This document shows positions 36,366 to 44,793 of a stretch of DNA of 64,000 nt, piece by piece (the stretch's first letter is position 1; each line of letters opens with the position of its first letter). The notes beneath the pieces were generated by a model. The model had not been told where the DNA came from and ran no database searches. It saw only the letters and a program-made list of their open reading frames with translations. This DNA is from Brevibacterium sp. UCMA 11754. Lineage in GTDB: Bacteria > Actinomycetota > Actinomycetes > Actinomycetales > Brevibacteriaceae. The DNA is taken from positions 62,001-126,000 of the forward strand of contig NZ_JACBOT010000011.1 of the NCBI RefSeq assembly GCF_021532275.1. The letters are read 5' to 3'. Both the position numbers and the translations under genes were made by a program.

Positions 36366-37853
36366 ATGCACAGCAACCAGTCGGGGCCATCGATCCAGGT
36401 CAGCCGAGACCAAGCTATCAAGGCAGTCGCGAACAGCACGGTGGACCAGATCCCGCAGCTCGACGATTCGACCCCGGTGATCGGACTCATCGACCTCGAC
36501 CAGATCGAAACTGCATATGAGCATCTGACCTCTGCCTTCGCCGGAGACAATGACGTCCTCCACGCCGTGGCCTGCAAGGCCGTGCCCCTGCAGCCCCTGC
36601 TGCGCTATTACGCCGAGGCCGGCGCTGGCTGCGAGGTCGCCAGTCCGGGAGAACTCGAGCTGGCTCTGACAGCCGGATTCGCGCCGGAGAACATCGTCTT
36701 CGACTCTCCGGCGAAGACCATGAGCGAGCTCAAGCGCGCCGTCGAACTCGGGGTATCGATGAACATCGACAACTTCGCCGAGCTCGAACGACTCGACGGG
36801 CTCCTTGACGGACAGACCACCTCGGCGACTGTGAGCGGTTCCACCGGGACCACCTCGGCGAGGGTGGGGGTTCGGATCAATCCGCAGTCGGGGACGGGCA
36901 CGATCGGTGCGCTGTCCACCGCCACGCAGACCTCGAAATTCGGCATCGGACTGGCCGACCCCGGGGCACGCGAGGCACTCATCGAGGCCTATCTGGCACG
37001 TCCCTGGCTCAACCAGATCCACGTCCATTCGGGTTCCCAGGGCATCAGCCTCGACCAGGCCGCCGCAGGCATCGAAACGGTCGTCGAACTGGCGCAGGAG
37101 ATCAATGCGCGCGCCGCGCAGGCGCAGACCCACAGTCGCGACCGCCAGGTCACCCGCATCGACATCGGCGGAGGACTGCCCGTGAACTTCGCCGGCGAGG
37201 ACATCACTCCGACCTTCGCCGAATATCGGGCCGTGCTCGAAGCACAGGTCCCGGGCCTGTTCGACTTCGACATCATCACCGAATTCGGGCGGGCACTCCT
37301 GGCCAAGGCCGGCACCATTCTCACCTATGTCGAGTATGCGAAGACCACCGGCGGTCGGCGCATCGCCATGACCCACGCCGGGGTTCAGGTCGCGACCCGC
37401 ACGGCCTATGCCCCCGCAGACTGGCCGCTGCGGATCCTGCCCTTCAGCCCGGACGGCAGTCTCAAATCCGCCGAGGTGGTGCCTACCGATGTCGCCGGCC
37501 CCGCCTGCTTCGCCGGTGACCTCCTGGCCCGCGACCGAATGCTGCCGCGCCTCGACGCCGGCGACATCGTGGCCGTGCCCGATACCGGCGCCTACTACTT
37601 CTCCAATCCGTTCTCCTACAACCTGCTTCCGCGGGTCCCGATCTTCGGGTACCGGGTACGGCCCGACGTGAGCGCCGATGCCCAGCGCCACCTCGGCGAG
37701 GGAGAGGTTGAGTTCTCGCTCATCCGGCGCGGACAGACCATCGCAGAGGTCCTCGCCGAGGCGGGCGAGGTCAGGATTCAACCGCTGCAGACCGGGCTTT
37801 CGGAAGCGGGTGAGAATGGCGCGAGACGACGGGGCGCGCTTGCCCCGAATTGA
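36366..37853 (+). CDS. diaminopimelate/ornithine-type PLP decarboxylase (fold type III)
   Basis: The ATG at 36366 has AAGGA five bases upstream; the open frame further upstream lies inside the PucR gene. The 495-residue enzyme has the alanine-racemase-like barrel with Schiff-base Lys in HAVACKAVPLQPLL (about 66), HVHSGSQG (about 220), the glycine-rich PLP phosphate loop RIDIGGGLP (about 263), EFGRALLAKAG (about 304) and the partner-subunit motifs GPACFAGDLLARDR (Cys about 382) and DTGAYYFSNPFSYN. It is longer than LysA (about 420), with a Gly/Ser/Thr insert near 155. A meso-DAP or related diamino-acid substrate fits the neighbouring peptide genes, but an unusual substrate is possible. Confidence 0.85.
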   Translation: MHSNQSGPSIQVSRDQAIKAVANSTVDQIPQLDDSTPVIGLIDLDQIETAYEHLTSAFAGDNDVLHAVACKAVPLQPLLRYYAEAGAGCEVASPGELELALTAGFAPENIVFDSPAKTMSELKRAVELGVSMNIDNFAELERLDGLLDGQTTSATVSGSTGTTSARVGVRINPQSGTGTIGALSTATQTSKFGIGLADPGAREALIEAYLARPWLNQIHVHSGSQGISLDQAAAGIETVVELAQEINARAAQAQTHSRDRQVTRIDIGGGLPVNFAGEDITPTFAEYRAVLEAQVPGLFDFDIITEFGRALLAKAGTILTYVEYAKTTGGRRIAMTHAGVQVATRTAYAPADWPLRILPFSPDGSLKSAEVVPTDVAGPACFAGDLLARDRMLPRLDAGDIVAVPDTGAYYFSNPFSYNLLPRVPIFGYRVRPDVSADAQRHLGEGEVEFSLIRRGQTIAEVLAEAGEVRIQPLQTGLSEAGENGARRRGALAPN

Positions 37854-37940
37854 CGATCCGAGAACTTAAGATGAAGTGTGAGCAGGCTCTCACCTGCAAC
37901 GACTGATAACTGAATCACCAAATCGAGAAAAAGGACAACG

Positions 37941-39767
37941 ATGTTCGCTCAATATAAGCTGCGCAGGCGGCTGGGAACGTGTCTTGCCGGTCTTGCGGCA
38001 ATGGCACTCGTCGGCTCTATGGCCGCCGCCCCTGCCCAAGCAGAGACCACAGAGGCCGGCGACGATTCCAAGGTGCTGCGGATCGCCACCGACGGCTTCA
38101 TCGACTCGTTCAATCCGTTCACCTCGTTCTATCTGATGCCGACGAATACGTTCAAATACATGTACGAGAACCTCGTCGGCAACAGTGCCGAAGACACGCA
38201 GGTCTCGGAAGGTCTTGCCACCGAGTGGGACACGGATTCCGAGGGCAAGGTCTGGACGTACAAGATGCGTCCCGATATGAAGTGGTCCGATGGAGAACCG
38301 CTGACAGCGAAGGACGTCTCCTGGACATACAACCAGATGATGGAGAAGGAGGAACTGTCGGTCGCCAACGGCGCCCTCGTCGAGAACTTCGACAAGGTCG
38401 AAACCCCGGACGACCAGACCGTGGTCATCACTCTGAAGAACCCGCAGGCGAACAACCCGGGCCAGGAGATTCCGGTCGTTCCCGAGCACATCTGGTCGAA
38501 GGTCGACAAGCCCGGCGAGTTCAAGAACGATGAGAAGACCGTGGGCTCGGGGCCCTTCCAGCTCGAGAGCTACGAGGCGAACAAGTCCGTCACGCTCAAG
38601 GCCAACCTCAACTTCTGGCGCGGTGAGCCAAAGCTCGACGAGATCCAGTACCGCTACTACACGAATTCCGATGCCCAGGTGCAGGCGATCCGCTCCGGTG
38701 AGGTCGACTTCATCACCGGACTGACTCCCGAGCAGTTCAAGGCCATCGAAGGCGCCGACAACGTCGAGACCAATGTGGGCAACGGGCGCAGGTTCCAGGG
38801 AATCTCCATCAACTCGGGACTGGCCGACGCCAAGGACAAGGAATTCGGCACCGGCAATGAGGCGCTGAAGGACAAGAAGGTCCGCCAAGCCATCCGTGCA
38901 GGCATCGACATCGACACCCTGCGTGATCAGGTGCTGCAGGACTACGGACAGCCGTCCACGAGCTTCGTGCCATCCGTGTATAAGACGTGGGCGCTTCCCA
39001 AAGACGATCCGGCGATCTCCGGCTTCGACGTCGAGAAGGCGAAGAAGCTTCTCGACGACGCCGGTTGGAAGGAAGGCTCCGACGGCATCCGCGAGAAGGA
39101 CGGCGAGAAGCTTCAGCTGCGCTTCCTCACCGACTCCGACGCCACGGTCGAACAGAACACGGCGAAGTTCCTCAAACCGTGGATGAAGGACATCGGCATC
39201 AGTCTCAAGAACGAGGCCAGCGACGTCGACACCGTGTCCGAGCGCACCACCAAGGGTGACTACGACATGTACTTCTCGGGATGGTCGCTCGGACCGGATC
39301 CCGACTACCAGTTGTTCATCAACACCTGCGATTCGCGCCCCGACGCCGACGGCAACGGCGGAACCAGCCAGGACGGGTACTGCAACAAGGACTTCGACAA
39401 GCTCTACCAGCAGCAGCACGTCGAACTCGATGAGGGCAAACGCGCCGACCTGGTCCACCAGGCGCTGGCTCAGCACTATGAGGACGCCGCTTCGATCACG
39501 CTGTGGTACCCGAACCAGCTCGAGGCCTTCCGCTCCGACCGGTTCTCCGGTTTCACCAAGCAGCCCACTGAGGGCGGCATCATCGCCAACCAGGTCGGCT
39601 ACTGGGGATACTCCTCGGTCGAACCCGCCAGCGCGGAGGACGCTTCCGGTGAGGGCGGCGGTATGGGCGCAGGCGGCTGGATCGGCATCGCCGTCGCAGC
39701 CATCGTGGTCATCGGCGGAGGCGGCTTCCTGATCAGCCGTCGCAAGAAGTCCGACGATCGCGAATAG
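37941..39767 (+). CDS. peptide-type ABC transporter substrate-binding protein, C-terminally anchored
   Basis: The 608-residue protein belongs to the SBP_bac_5 family that binds di- and oligopeptides. It has an N-terminal signal peptide (RRLGTCLAGLAAMALVGSMA, AQA cut). Domain I has IDSFNPFTSFYLMPTNTFKYMYENLVG (split), and WRGEPKLDEIQYRYYTN follows. Instead of a lipobox it ends with a Gly-rich hinge, one hydrophobic helix (WIGIAVAAIVVIGGGGFLI) and RRKK, i.e. a C-terminal membrane anchor. AAAGGA precedes the ATG. It is first in the transporter operon; a hairpin follows before the permease genes. Confidence 0.9.
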   Translation: MFAQYKLRRRLGTCLAGLAAMALVGSMAAAPAQAETTEAGDDSKVLRIATDGFIDSFNPFTSFYLMPTNTFKYMYENLVGNSAEDTQVSEGLATEWDTDSEGKVWTYKMRPDMKWSDGEPLTAKDVSWTYNQMMEKEELSVANGALVENFDKVETPDDQTVVITLKNPQANNPGQEIPVVPEHIWSKVDKPGEFKNDEKTVGSGPFQLESYEANKSVTLKANLNFWRGEPKLDEIQYRYYTNSDAQVQAIRSGEVDFITGLTPEQFKAIEGADNVETNVGNGRRFQGISINSGLADAKDKEFGTGNEALKDKKVRQAIRAGIDIDTLRDQVLQDYGQPSTSFVPSVYKTWALPKDDPAISGFDVEKAKKLLDDAGWKEGSDGIREKDGEKLQLRFLTDSDATVEQNTAKFLKPWMKDIGISLKNEASDVDTVSERTTKGDYDMYFSGWSLGPDPDYQLFINTCDSRPDADGNGGTSQDGYCNKDFDKLYQQQHVELDEGKRADLVHQALAQHYEDAASITLWYPNQLEAFRSDRFSGFTKQPTEGGIIANQVGYWGYSSVEPASAEDASGEGGGMGAGGWIGIAVAAIVVIGGGGFLISRRKKSDDRE

Positions 39768-39781
39768 TCCCAGCACCGACA

Positions 39782-39827
39782 ACCATCGTCGGCGAGTGTC
39801 GTGCCCACGGCGCTCGCCGACGATGGT
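39782..39827 (+). terminator. hairpin between binding-protein and permease genes
   Basis: A 15-bp stem (39782-39796 with 39813-39827; core CCATCGTCGGCGAG) has a 16-base loop and no T tract. Half of the stem, CGACGATGGTCC, is copied again at 39849. It likely limits readthrough or protects the binding-protein mRNA. Confidence 0.65.
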
Positions 39828-39860
39828 CCTCGTCATCGCAACCCACCCGACGATGGTCCC

Positions 39861-39900
39861 TGCACCACCTGCACCACCTGCACCACCTGCACCACCTGCA
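39861..39900. repeat. 9-bp tandem repeat (TGCACCACC), four to five copies
   Basis: TGCACCACC repeats perfectly from 39861 to about 39898, between the hairpin and the RBS-duplicating array. Confidence 0.85.
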
Positions 39901-39903
39901 TCC

Positions 39904-39950
39904 CCAGTGACATCAGGAGTTTCCCAGTGAGACCAGGAGTTTCCCAGTGA
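39904..39950 (+). promoter_or_regulatory. triplicated GTG module: two 7-codon upstream ORFs coupled to the permease start
   Basis: A 20-bp unit (CCCAGTGA, then AGGAGTTT) is repeated at 39904 and 39924, then CCCAGTGA once more at 39944. GTG at 39907 reads V-T-S-G-V-S-Q-stop (TGA 39928-39930). GTG at 39927 reads V-R-P-G-V-S-Q-stop (TGA 39948-39950). GTG at 39947 is the permease start. Each stop overlaps the next start as GTGA, and AGGAG precedes the second and third GTG by seven bases. Confidence 0.75.
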
Positions 39951-41026
39951 CAACACCGACGCACGACCTCCCCACCCCCGCGGGCGGCCCCGAATCAGGA
40001 GGCTCCGGCATCTCCGGAGGTCCCAGCCGCGACATGGACGAACCGCCGAAGGGTGCCTCGTTTGTCAGCTATCTCCTGCGCAAACTCGGCGGTGCCCTGA
40101 CCTCGATGATCCTTGTCATCGTCCTCGGCTTCTTCGCCTTCCGCATGCTGCCCGGCGATCCGGTCCTCAAGATCGCCAAGGAACGCCCGATGAGCCCGGC
40201 ACAGATCGCCGAGCTGCGCAGCCAGTACGGTCTCGACAAACCGGTCATCGTCCAATTCTGGGACTACCTGGTCGGCATCTTCACCGGCGACTTCGGCGAA
40301 AGCTACGTCTACCGCAAACCCGTCGCCGCGCTCATCGGCGAGTACTTGGGACCCACGCTCCTGCTCACTGCCGCCGCCGCCGTCATCGCCATCGGACTGG
40401 GCCTGTGGCTGGGCCAGCTCTCGGCTTGGCGCCGCAATTCACTCTTCGACAAGATCGCCTCCTCAACCTCGCTCGTGTTCTGGTCGGTGCCCACCTTCTG
40501 GCTGGGTCTCATCCTCCTCATGATCTTCGGGGGCACCCTGCAGTGGCTGCCCACCGGCGGAATGATCACCCCCGGACTGGACCCGTGGTCATTCGCCGGC
40601 ATCGTCGACATCATCAAACACCTGATCCTGCCGGTCATCACCATGGTGGCCGTCGTCTACGCACAGTTCCTCATGGTCATGCGGGCCTCCCTCATCGAAG
40701 AGATGAGCGAGGACTACCTGACCACAGCTCGGGCCAAGGGCCTGACCGAGGACGAAGTGCGCAAGAAGCACGCGGTGCCCAATGCGCTGCTGCCCACGGT
40801 CACCGTCGTGTTCATGCACATCGGCGGCCTCATCGCCGGTGCCGTCACCGTCGAGGCCGTATTCTCCTGGCCGGGCCTGGGCAAGCTGACGTTCGAAGCG
40901 ATCAGCGGACCGGATCTGCCGCTGCTGCAGGGCACCTTCGTCGTGTTCTCGGCCATCATCATCGTCATGAATCTGGCGGCCGACATCGTCTACCGGTTCC
41001 TGGATCCACGAGTCAGGAGGGCCTGA
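39947..41026 (+). CDS. dipeptide ABC transporter permease (DppB/OppB type)
   Basis: The 359-residue permease has a polar Gly/Ser/Pro N-terminal tail of about 45 residues, six helices, and the OppB-type signature: FAFRMLPGDPVLKIAKERPMSP near 65-85 and the EAA loop DYLTTARAKGLTEDEVRKKHAVPNALLPTV (split, about 260-290). It pairs with the DppC-type permease, whose ATG overlaps its TGA (TGATG). The GTG start is the last of three tandem copies of an SD-start module. Confidence 0.92.
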   Translation: MTTPTHDLPTPAGGPESGGSGISGGPSRDMDEPPKGASFVSYLLRKLGGALTSMILVIVLGFFAFRMLPGDPVLKIAKERPMSPAQIAELRSQYGLDKPVIVQFWDYLVGIFTGDFGESYVYRKPVAALIGEYLGPTLLLTAAAAVIAIGLGLWLGQLSAWRRNSLFDKIASSTSLVFWSVPTFWLGLILLMIFGGTLQWLPTGGMITPGLDPWSFAGIVDIIKHLILPVITMVAVVYAQFLMVMRASLIEEMSEDYLTTARAKGLTEDEVRKKHAVPNALLPTVTVVFMHIGGLIAGAVTVEAVFSWPGLGKLTFEAISGPDLPLLQGTFVVFSAIIIVMNLAADIVYRFLDPRVRRA

Positions 41027-41937
41027 TGAGCGACCCAACTCCCGTCATCGACGGCGCGAAGCTCGTCCGTGAACGCCGACTGAACAACGCCAAGAAGAAC
41101 TGGTCCCTGTTCCGCTCCGACATCCCCGCGATGGTCGGCGCGATCGTGCTCGTCTTCTTCATCCTCATCGCGATCTTCGCCCCACTCATCGCCCCCGCCT
41201 CCATGCTCGATGTGACGAAGCAGCTCGATGTGCCCCGCTACGCCCCGCCGAGCCTCGCCCACCCGCTGGGCACCGACGACCTGGGGCGTGAGCTCTGGGT
41301 CCGCATTCTCTGGGGCGCCCGGGTGTCCATCCTCGTCGGCGTCGCCGCCACGGTGATGTCGATGGTCATCGGCACCGTGATGGGTCTGGCGGCCGGACAC
41401 TTCTCCGGACTCTTCGGCGCCATCGTCATGCGCATCATCGACTTCTTTATCGTCCTGCCCTCCCTGCTGCTGGCGATCGTCTTGTCCTCCGTCCTCGAAC
41501 GGGGCGTCTTCACGATCGTCATCGCGATCGGCTTGACCTCCTGGGCATCGACGGCACGCATCGTGCGCTCCCAGACCTTGAGCGTTGAGTCTCGGCTCTA
41601 CATCGAAAGGGCGCGCATCCTCGGGGCCGGACATCGTCACATCCTGTTCAAGCACATGCTGCCCGCGGTGATGCCGCTGGTGCTGGCGAACACGACCCTG
41701 ACGGTCGGCAGCGCGATCATCGCCGAATCGACCCTGTCCTTCCTGGGCCTGGGGGACACGAGCAAGGAGTCGTGGGGAACGATCCTGAAGAACTCGATGG
41801 ACATCTCCGCCGCGACCTCGGGCTACTGGTGGTACGTGCTCACACCCGGCATCGCGATCCTGCTCGTGGTGCTCGCCTTCACGATGGTCGGGCGTGCGTT
41901 CGAAGCCATCATCAACCCAGCACTGAGGAGCCGCTGA
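41026..41937 (+). CDS. dipeptide ABC transporter permease (DppC/OppC type)
   Basis: The 303-residue permease has a short cytosolic N-terminus, then PAMVGAIVLVFFILIAIFAPLI and the OppC hallmark HPLGTDDLGRELWVRILWGARVS (split, about 85-105). Six helices follow, and the EAA loop ESRLYIERARILGAGHRHILFKHMLPAVMP (split) is near 190-215. The start overlaps the DppB-type stop and its stop overlaps the ATPase start (both TGATG), giving full translational coupling. Confidence 0.94.
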   Translation: MSDPTPVIDGAKLVRERRLNNAKKNWSLFRSDIPAMVGAIVLVFFILIAIFAPLIAPASMLDVTKQLDVPRYAPPSLAHPLGTDDLGRELWVRILWGARVSILVGVAATVMSMVIGTVMGLAAGHFSGLFGAIVMRIIDFFIVLPSLLLAIVLSSVLERGVFTIVIAIGLTSWASTARIVRSQTLSVESRLYIERARILGAGHRHILFKHMLPAVMPLVLANTTLTVGSAIIAESTLSFLGLGDTSKESWGTILKNSMDISAATSGYWWYVLTPGIAILLVVLAFTMVGRAFEAIINPALRSR

Positions 41938-43592
41938 TGACCGACCTCAGCTTTGACAAGGTCTCGATCACCTACCGTTCGGCCTCAGCCCGTGGTGACG
42001 TCACCGCCGTCAGCGACATCAGCCTCGACCTGCCCACCGGTGCCACTCTCGGCATCGCCGGGGAATCCGGCTCGGGCAAGTCCACGTTGATCATGTCGGT
42101 CCTGCGCCTGCTGCCCAAGTCCGCGCAGATCGACGGGCAGGTCAGCCTCGGTGGGAAGGACATCAGGGATCTCAGCTTCGGCCAGATCCGGGCGGTGCGC
42201 TGGGCGCAGGCCTCGATCGTCTTCCAGGGGGCCCTGCACTCGCTCAACCCCGTGCGCGAGGTGGGCGGACAGATCATCGAGGCGCTCGAACACCACGCGA
42301 AGGGCACCTGGACGACACCGGCCAAACGACGCGACCGGATGTTCGAACTCCTCGAGGAGGTCGACCTCGATCCGAGCAAGGCCGTGGCGTATCCGCATGA
42401 GCTCTCCGGTGGGCAGAAGCAGCGGATCATGATCGCCATGGCCCTGGCCTGCGAACCGGACATCATCATCGCCGACGAACCGACCACCGCCCTCGACGTC
42501 ATCGTGCAGAAGCAGATTCTCGTGGGCCTGGCGAAGCTGGTTGCCGAACGTGGGATCTCGCTGCTCATGATCAGCCACGACCTCGCCGTGCTTTCCGCGG
42601 TGTGTGAGAACCTCGCGATCATGCGCTACGGCAGGCTAGTCGAATACGGTCCCAGCGACCAGGTGTGCCTGTCGCCGCAGGAGGACTACACGAAGCAGCT
42701 GGCCGGTGCGTTCCCGCAGATCGGCGACGCCGAGTCGCGGATGAATCCCCGAACCCTCAAGCCCGCCGAGGTGCGCCGGGCGCAGCCGTTCACGATGACC
42801 GACGAGGTGGTGCTCGAGGCCAAGAACCTCAACGTCTCCTTCGTCACCCGCCAGGGTAGGGAACGGGCCGTGCGCGATGTCGACCTGGCGCTGCACAAGG
42901 CCGAGATCCTCGCCGTCGTCGGCCAGTCCGGGTCGGGCAAGACGACCCTGGCCAGGTCACTGCTCGGCCTGCAGGAGGTGGATTCGGGCTCGCAGATGGA
43001 GTTCGCGGGCAAGGCCCTGCCGAAGAAGGCGAAGGCACTGCGGACCTTCCGTCGACAGGTGCAGATGATCCTCCAGGATCCCGCGGGCTCGCTCAACCCG
43101 AAGCGCAGCGTCTACGAGGCCGTCGTCGAAGGCCTGCGCGTGCAGAAGATCACCGACAACGAATACGCGCGAGTCATCGGGGCACTGGAAGCCGCCGAGC
43201 TGACTCCCGCGGCCGACTACCTCGAGTCGATTCCGCAGGAGCTCTCCGGTGGACAGAGGCAGAGGGTCGTCATCGCCGGAGCACTGGCGCTGGACCCGCA
43301 GGTGCTCATCGCCGATGAACCCGTCGCCTCTCTCGATGCCTCGGTGCGGGGAGAGATCCTCTCCCTGTTCCTGGCACTGAAGAAGAACCTGGGGATGAGC
43401 GCCCTGATCATCACCCACGACCTCGGCCTGGCGTGGAACATCGCCGATACAGTGGCCGTGATGAAGAATGGCGAGATCGTCGAGTACGGCGATGTCGACT
43501 CCGTGCTGGCGAACCCGCAGCACGCATACACGCAGGAACTCCTCGCCGCAGTTCCCCGATTGGGAAGTCAGAGTCTGGTCACGCATGCATAG
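41937..43592 (+). CDS. fused double ABC ATPase (DppD-DppF type)
   Basis: Two peptide-transporter ATPases are joined in 551 residues. Half one (1-265) has GESGSGKST, LSGGQKQRIMIAMAL and IIIADEPTTALD. Half two (285-551) has GQSGSGKTT, LSGGQRQRVVIAGAL and VLIADEPVASLD. Each half has a D/H-loop HDL motif. A fused DppDF is common in actinobacteria. The first half ends with the oligopeptide-ATPase C-terminal segment (DYTKQLAGAFPQIGD), which usually supports specificity toward peptides. The LD-carboxypeptidase ATG starts eight bases before this stop. Confidence 0.95.
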   Translation: MTDLSFDKVSITYRSASARGDVTAVSDISLDLPTGATLGIAGESGSGKSTLIMSVLRLLPKSAQIDGQVSLGGKDIRDLSFGQIRAVRWAQASIVFQGALHSLNPVREVGGQIIEALEHHAKGTWTTPAKRRDRMFELLEEVDLDPSKAVAYPHELSGGQKQRIMIAMALACEPDIIIADEPTTALDVIVQKQILVGLAKLVAERGISLLMISHDLAVLSAVCENLAIMRYGRLVEYGPSDQVCLSPQEDYTKQLAGAFPQIGDAESRMNPRTLKPAEVRRAQPFTMTDEVVLEAKNLNVSFVTRQGRERAVRDVDLALHKAEILAVVGQSGSGKTTLARSLLGLQEVDSGSQMEFAGKALPKKAKALRTFRRQVQMILQDPAGSLNPKRSVYEAVVEGLRVQKITDNEYARVIGALEAAELTPAADYLESIPQELSGGQRQRVVIAGALALDPQVLIADEPVASLDASVRGEILSLFLALKKNLGMSALIITHDLGLAWNIADTVAVMKNGEIVEYGDVDSVLANPQHAYTQELLAAVPRLGSQSLVTHA

Positions 43593-44703
43593 CCCCACCC
43601 CTTCCGACGCTCAGCCGAAGTCGAGCGTCAGCCCGTACCTCGACACCGCACCGCTGCGGGCCGGCGACACCGTGCGTCTCATCGCACCGTCGGGACCCAC
43701 AGACGAAGAGTCCCTGCTGCGGGCGATCGCCCAGCTCGAATCCTGGGGGCTGCGTGTGGTCGTCGGTGACAACGTCCGCGCTCGGCACCCACGCGTGAAG
43801 TACCTGGCGGGAACCGACGAACAGCGCCGAACCGACCTCGTCGAGGCATGGTGCGATCCGGACGCCGCAGCGGTCATCGCACTGCGGGGCGGATTCGGCG
43901 CGATGCGTCTGCTCGACGGCATCGACTTCGACTTCATGCGCAAGCATGCCCTGCGACCCGACGGCCGCCCCAAGCTGCTGACCGGCTCTTCGGACATCAC
44001 AGCGCTGCATCAGGCCTGGGACCATCACATGTGCGTGGCGACGCTGTTCTGCCCGATGGTCGGAAACGATCCGTTCAAGAATTCCACGGTCGTCCCCGAC
44101 GAGGTGGCTGCCTGGCTGTTTGAACCCTGGGGTGGCCGCGAACTCGGGTTCCCGGCCCTCGACGGAGCCACGGGGGAGTCCGGGGCTGAGTGGACGTTTT
44201 GGTCCGATAAACGGGCCGAGGATCAGCCCGAAACGTCCACCCAAGACCAGGGTGGGCGCCCGCTCAGCCGGGCGCGAACCTTGGTTCCGGGGACGGCGAA
44301 GGGCCGCCTCGGCGGAGGAAACCTCAGTCTGGTCGCGGCCGGGATGGGAAGTCCGGAGTTGGCCGGGGTACGCGAGCTGCGTGAACGCAGCGGGCCTTCG
44401 ATCCTCATGCTCGAGGATGTTGAGGAGGAGCTCTACCGACTCGACAATCTGCTGGTGCAGCTCGTTCGCGGCGGCTGGTTCGACTCGGCCGACGCAGTGG
44501 TGCTGGGCTCCTGGCAGGACTGCGCGGAGGTCGACGAGGTCGAGGCCCTGATCATGGACTACCTGGGCGAGGCGGGCATACCGATCGTGAGCGAGATGGG
44601 CTTCGGGCATGACCCGGATGCGCCGAGCACTCCGTTGGGAGTCGCCGTCACACTCGAGGCTCCGGCCCGGGGCCGACCGCGAATGTGGGTGGACGGGGCG
44701 TGA
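43585..44703 (+). CDS. LD-carboxypeptidase (peptidase S66, LdcA/MccF family)
   Basis: The 372-residue serine peptidase removes a C-terminal D-residue from murein tetrapeptides (LdcA) or cuts related amide bonds (MccF). Catalytic motifs are visible: nucleophile Ser in TGSSDITAL (Ser136), the glycine-rich GGNLSLV, acidic residues in LMLEDVEEELYRLD (about 275-288) and His342 in GFGHDPD. Residues 195-235 are an extra hydrophilic insert (WTFWSDKRAEDQPETSTQ), absent from usual members and carrying a 10-bp inverted repeat in its DNA (44190-44199/44231-44240). The ATG at 43585 overlaps the ATPase gene by eight bases. The stop is duplicated by a 21-bp repeat. Confidence 0.9.
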   Translation: MHSPTPSDAQPKSSVSPYLDTAPLRAGDTVRLIAPSGPTDEESLLRAIAQLESWGLRVVVGDNVRARHPRVKYLAGTDEQRRTDLVEAWCDPDAAAVIALRGGFGAMRLLDGIDFDFMRKHALRPDGRPKLLTGSSDITALHQAWDHHMCVATLFCPMVGNDPFKNSTVVPDEVAAWLFEPWGGRELGFPALDGATGESGAEWTFWSDKRAEDQPETSTQDQGGRPLSRARTLVPGTAKGRLGGGNLSLVAAGMGSPELAGVRELRERSGPSILMLEDVEEELYRLDNLLVQLVRGGWFDSADAVVLGSWQDCAEVDEVEALIMDYLGEAGIPIVSEMGFGHDPDAPSTPLGVAVTLEAPARGRPRMWVDGA

Positions 44704-44751
44704 GCGTGTGCAGACTGGGCGTGAGCGTGTGCAGACGGGGCGCGAGCGGAC
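44695..44751. repeat. 21-bp tandem repeat containing the LD-carboxypeptidase stop codon
   Basis: Units start at 44695, 44716 and (partial) 44737, each reading GGGGCGTGAGCGTGTG or close to it. The TGA in the first unit is the stop codon of the upstream gene, and the second unit repeats it in frame. Confidence 0.85.
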
Positions 44752-44793
44752 TGTGGTGCTTGCAGATGTCGATGGAGCAGAGGAATTCGCACG

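Noticed and set aside
36237..37781. Minus-strand 514-residue frame
   Set aside because: Shadow of the PLP decarboxylase, whose catalytic motifs are all in the plus frame.
37890..39956. Minus-strand 688-residue open frame
   Set aside because: It is the antisense shadow of the peptide-binding protein and flanking repeats. It has no SD and a low-complexity start, while the plus frame has clear family motifs.
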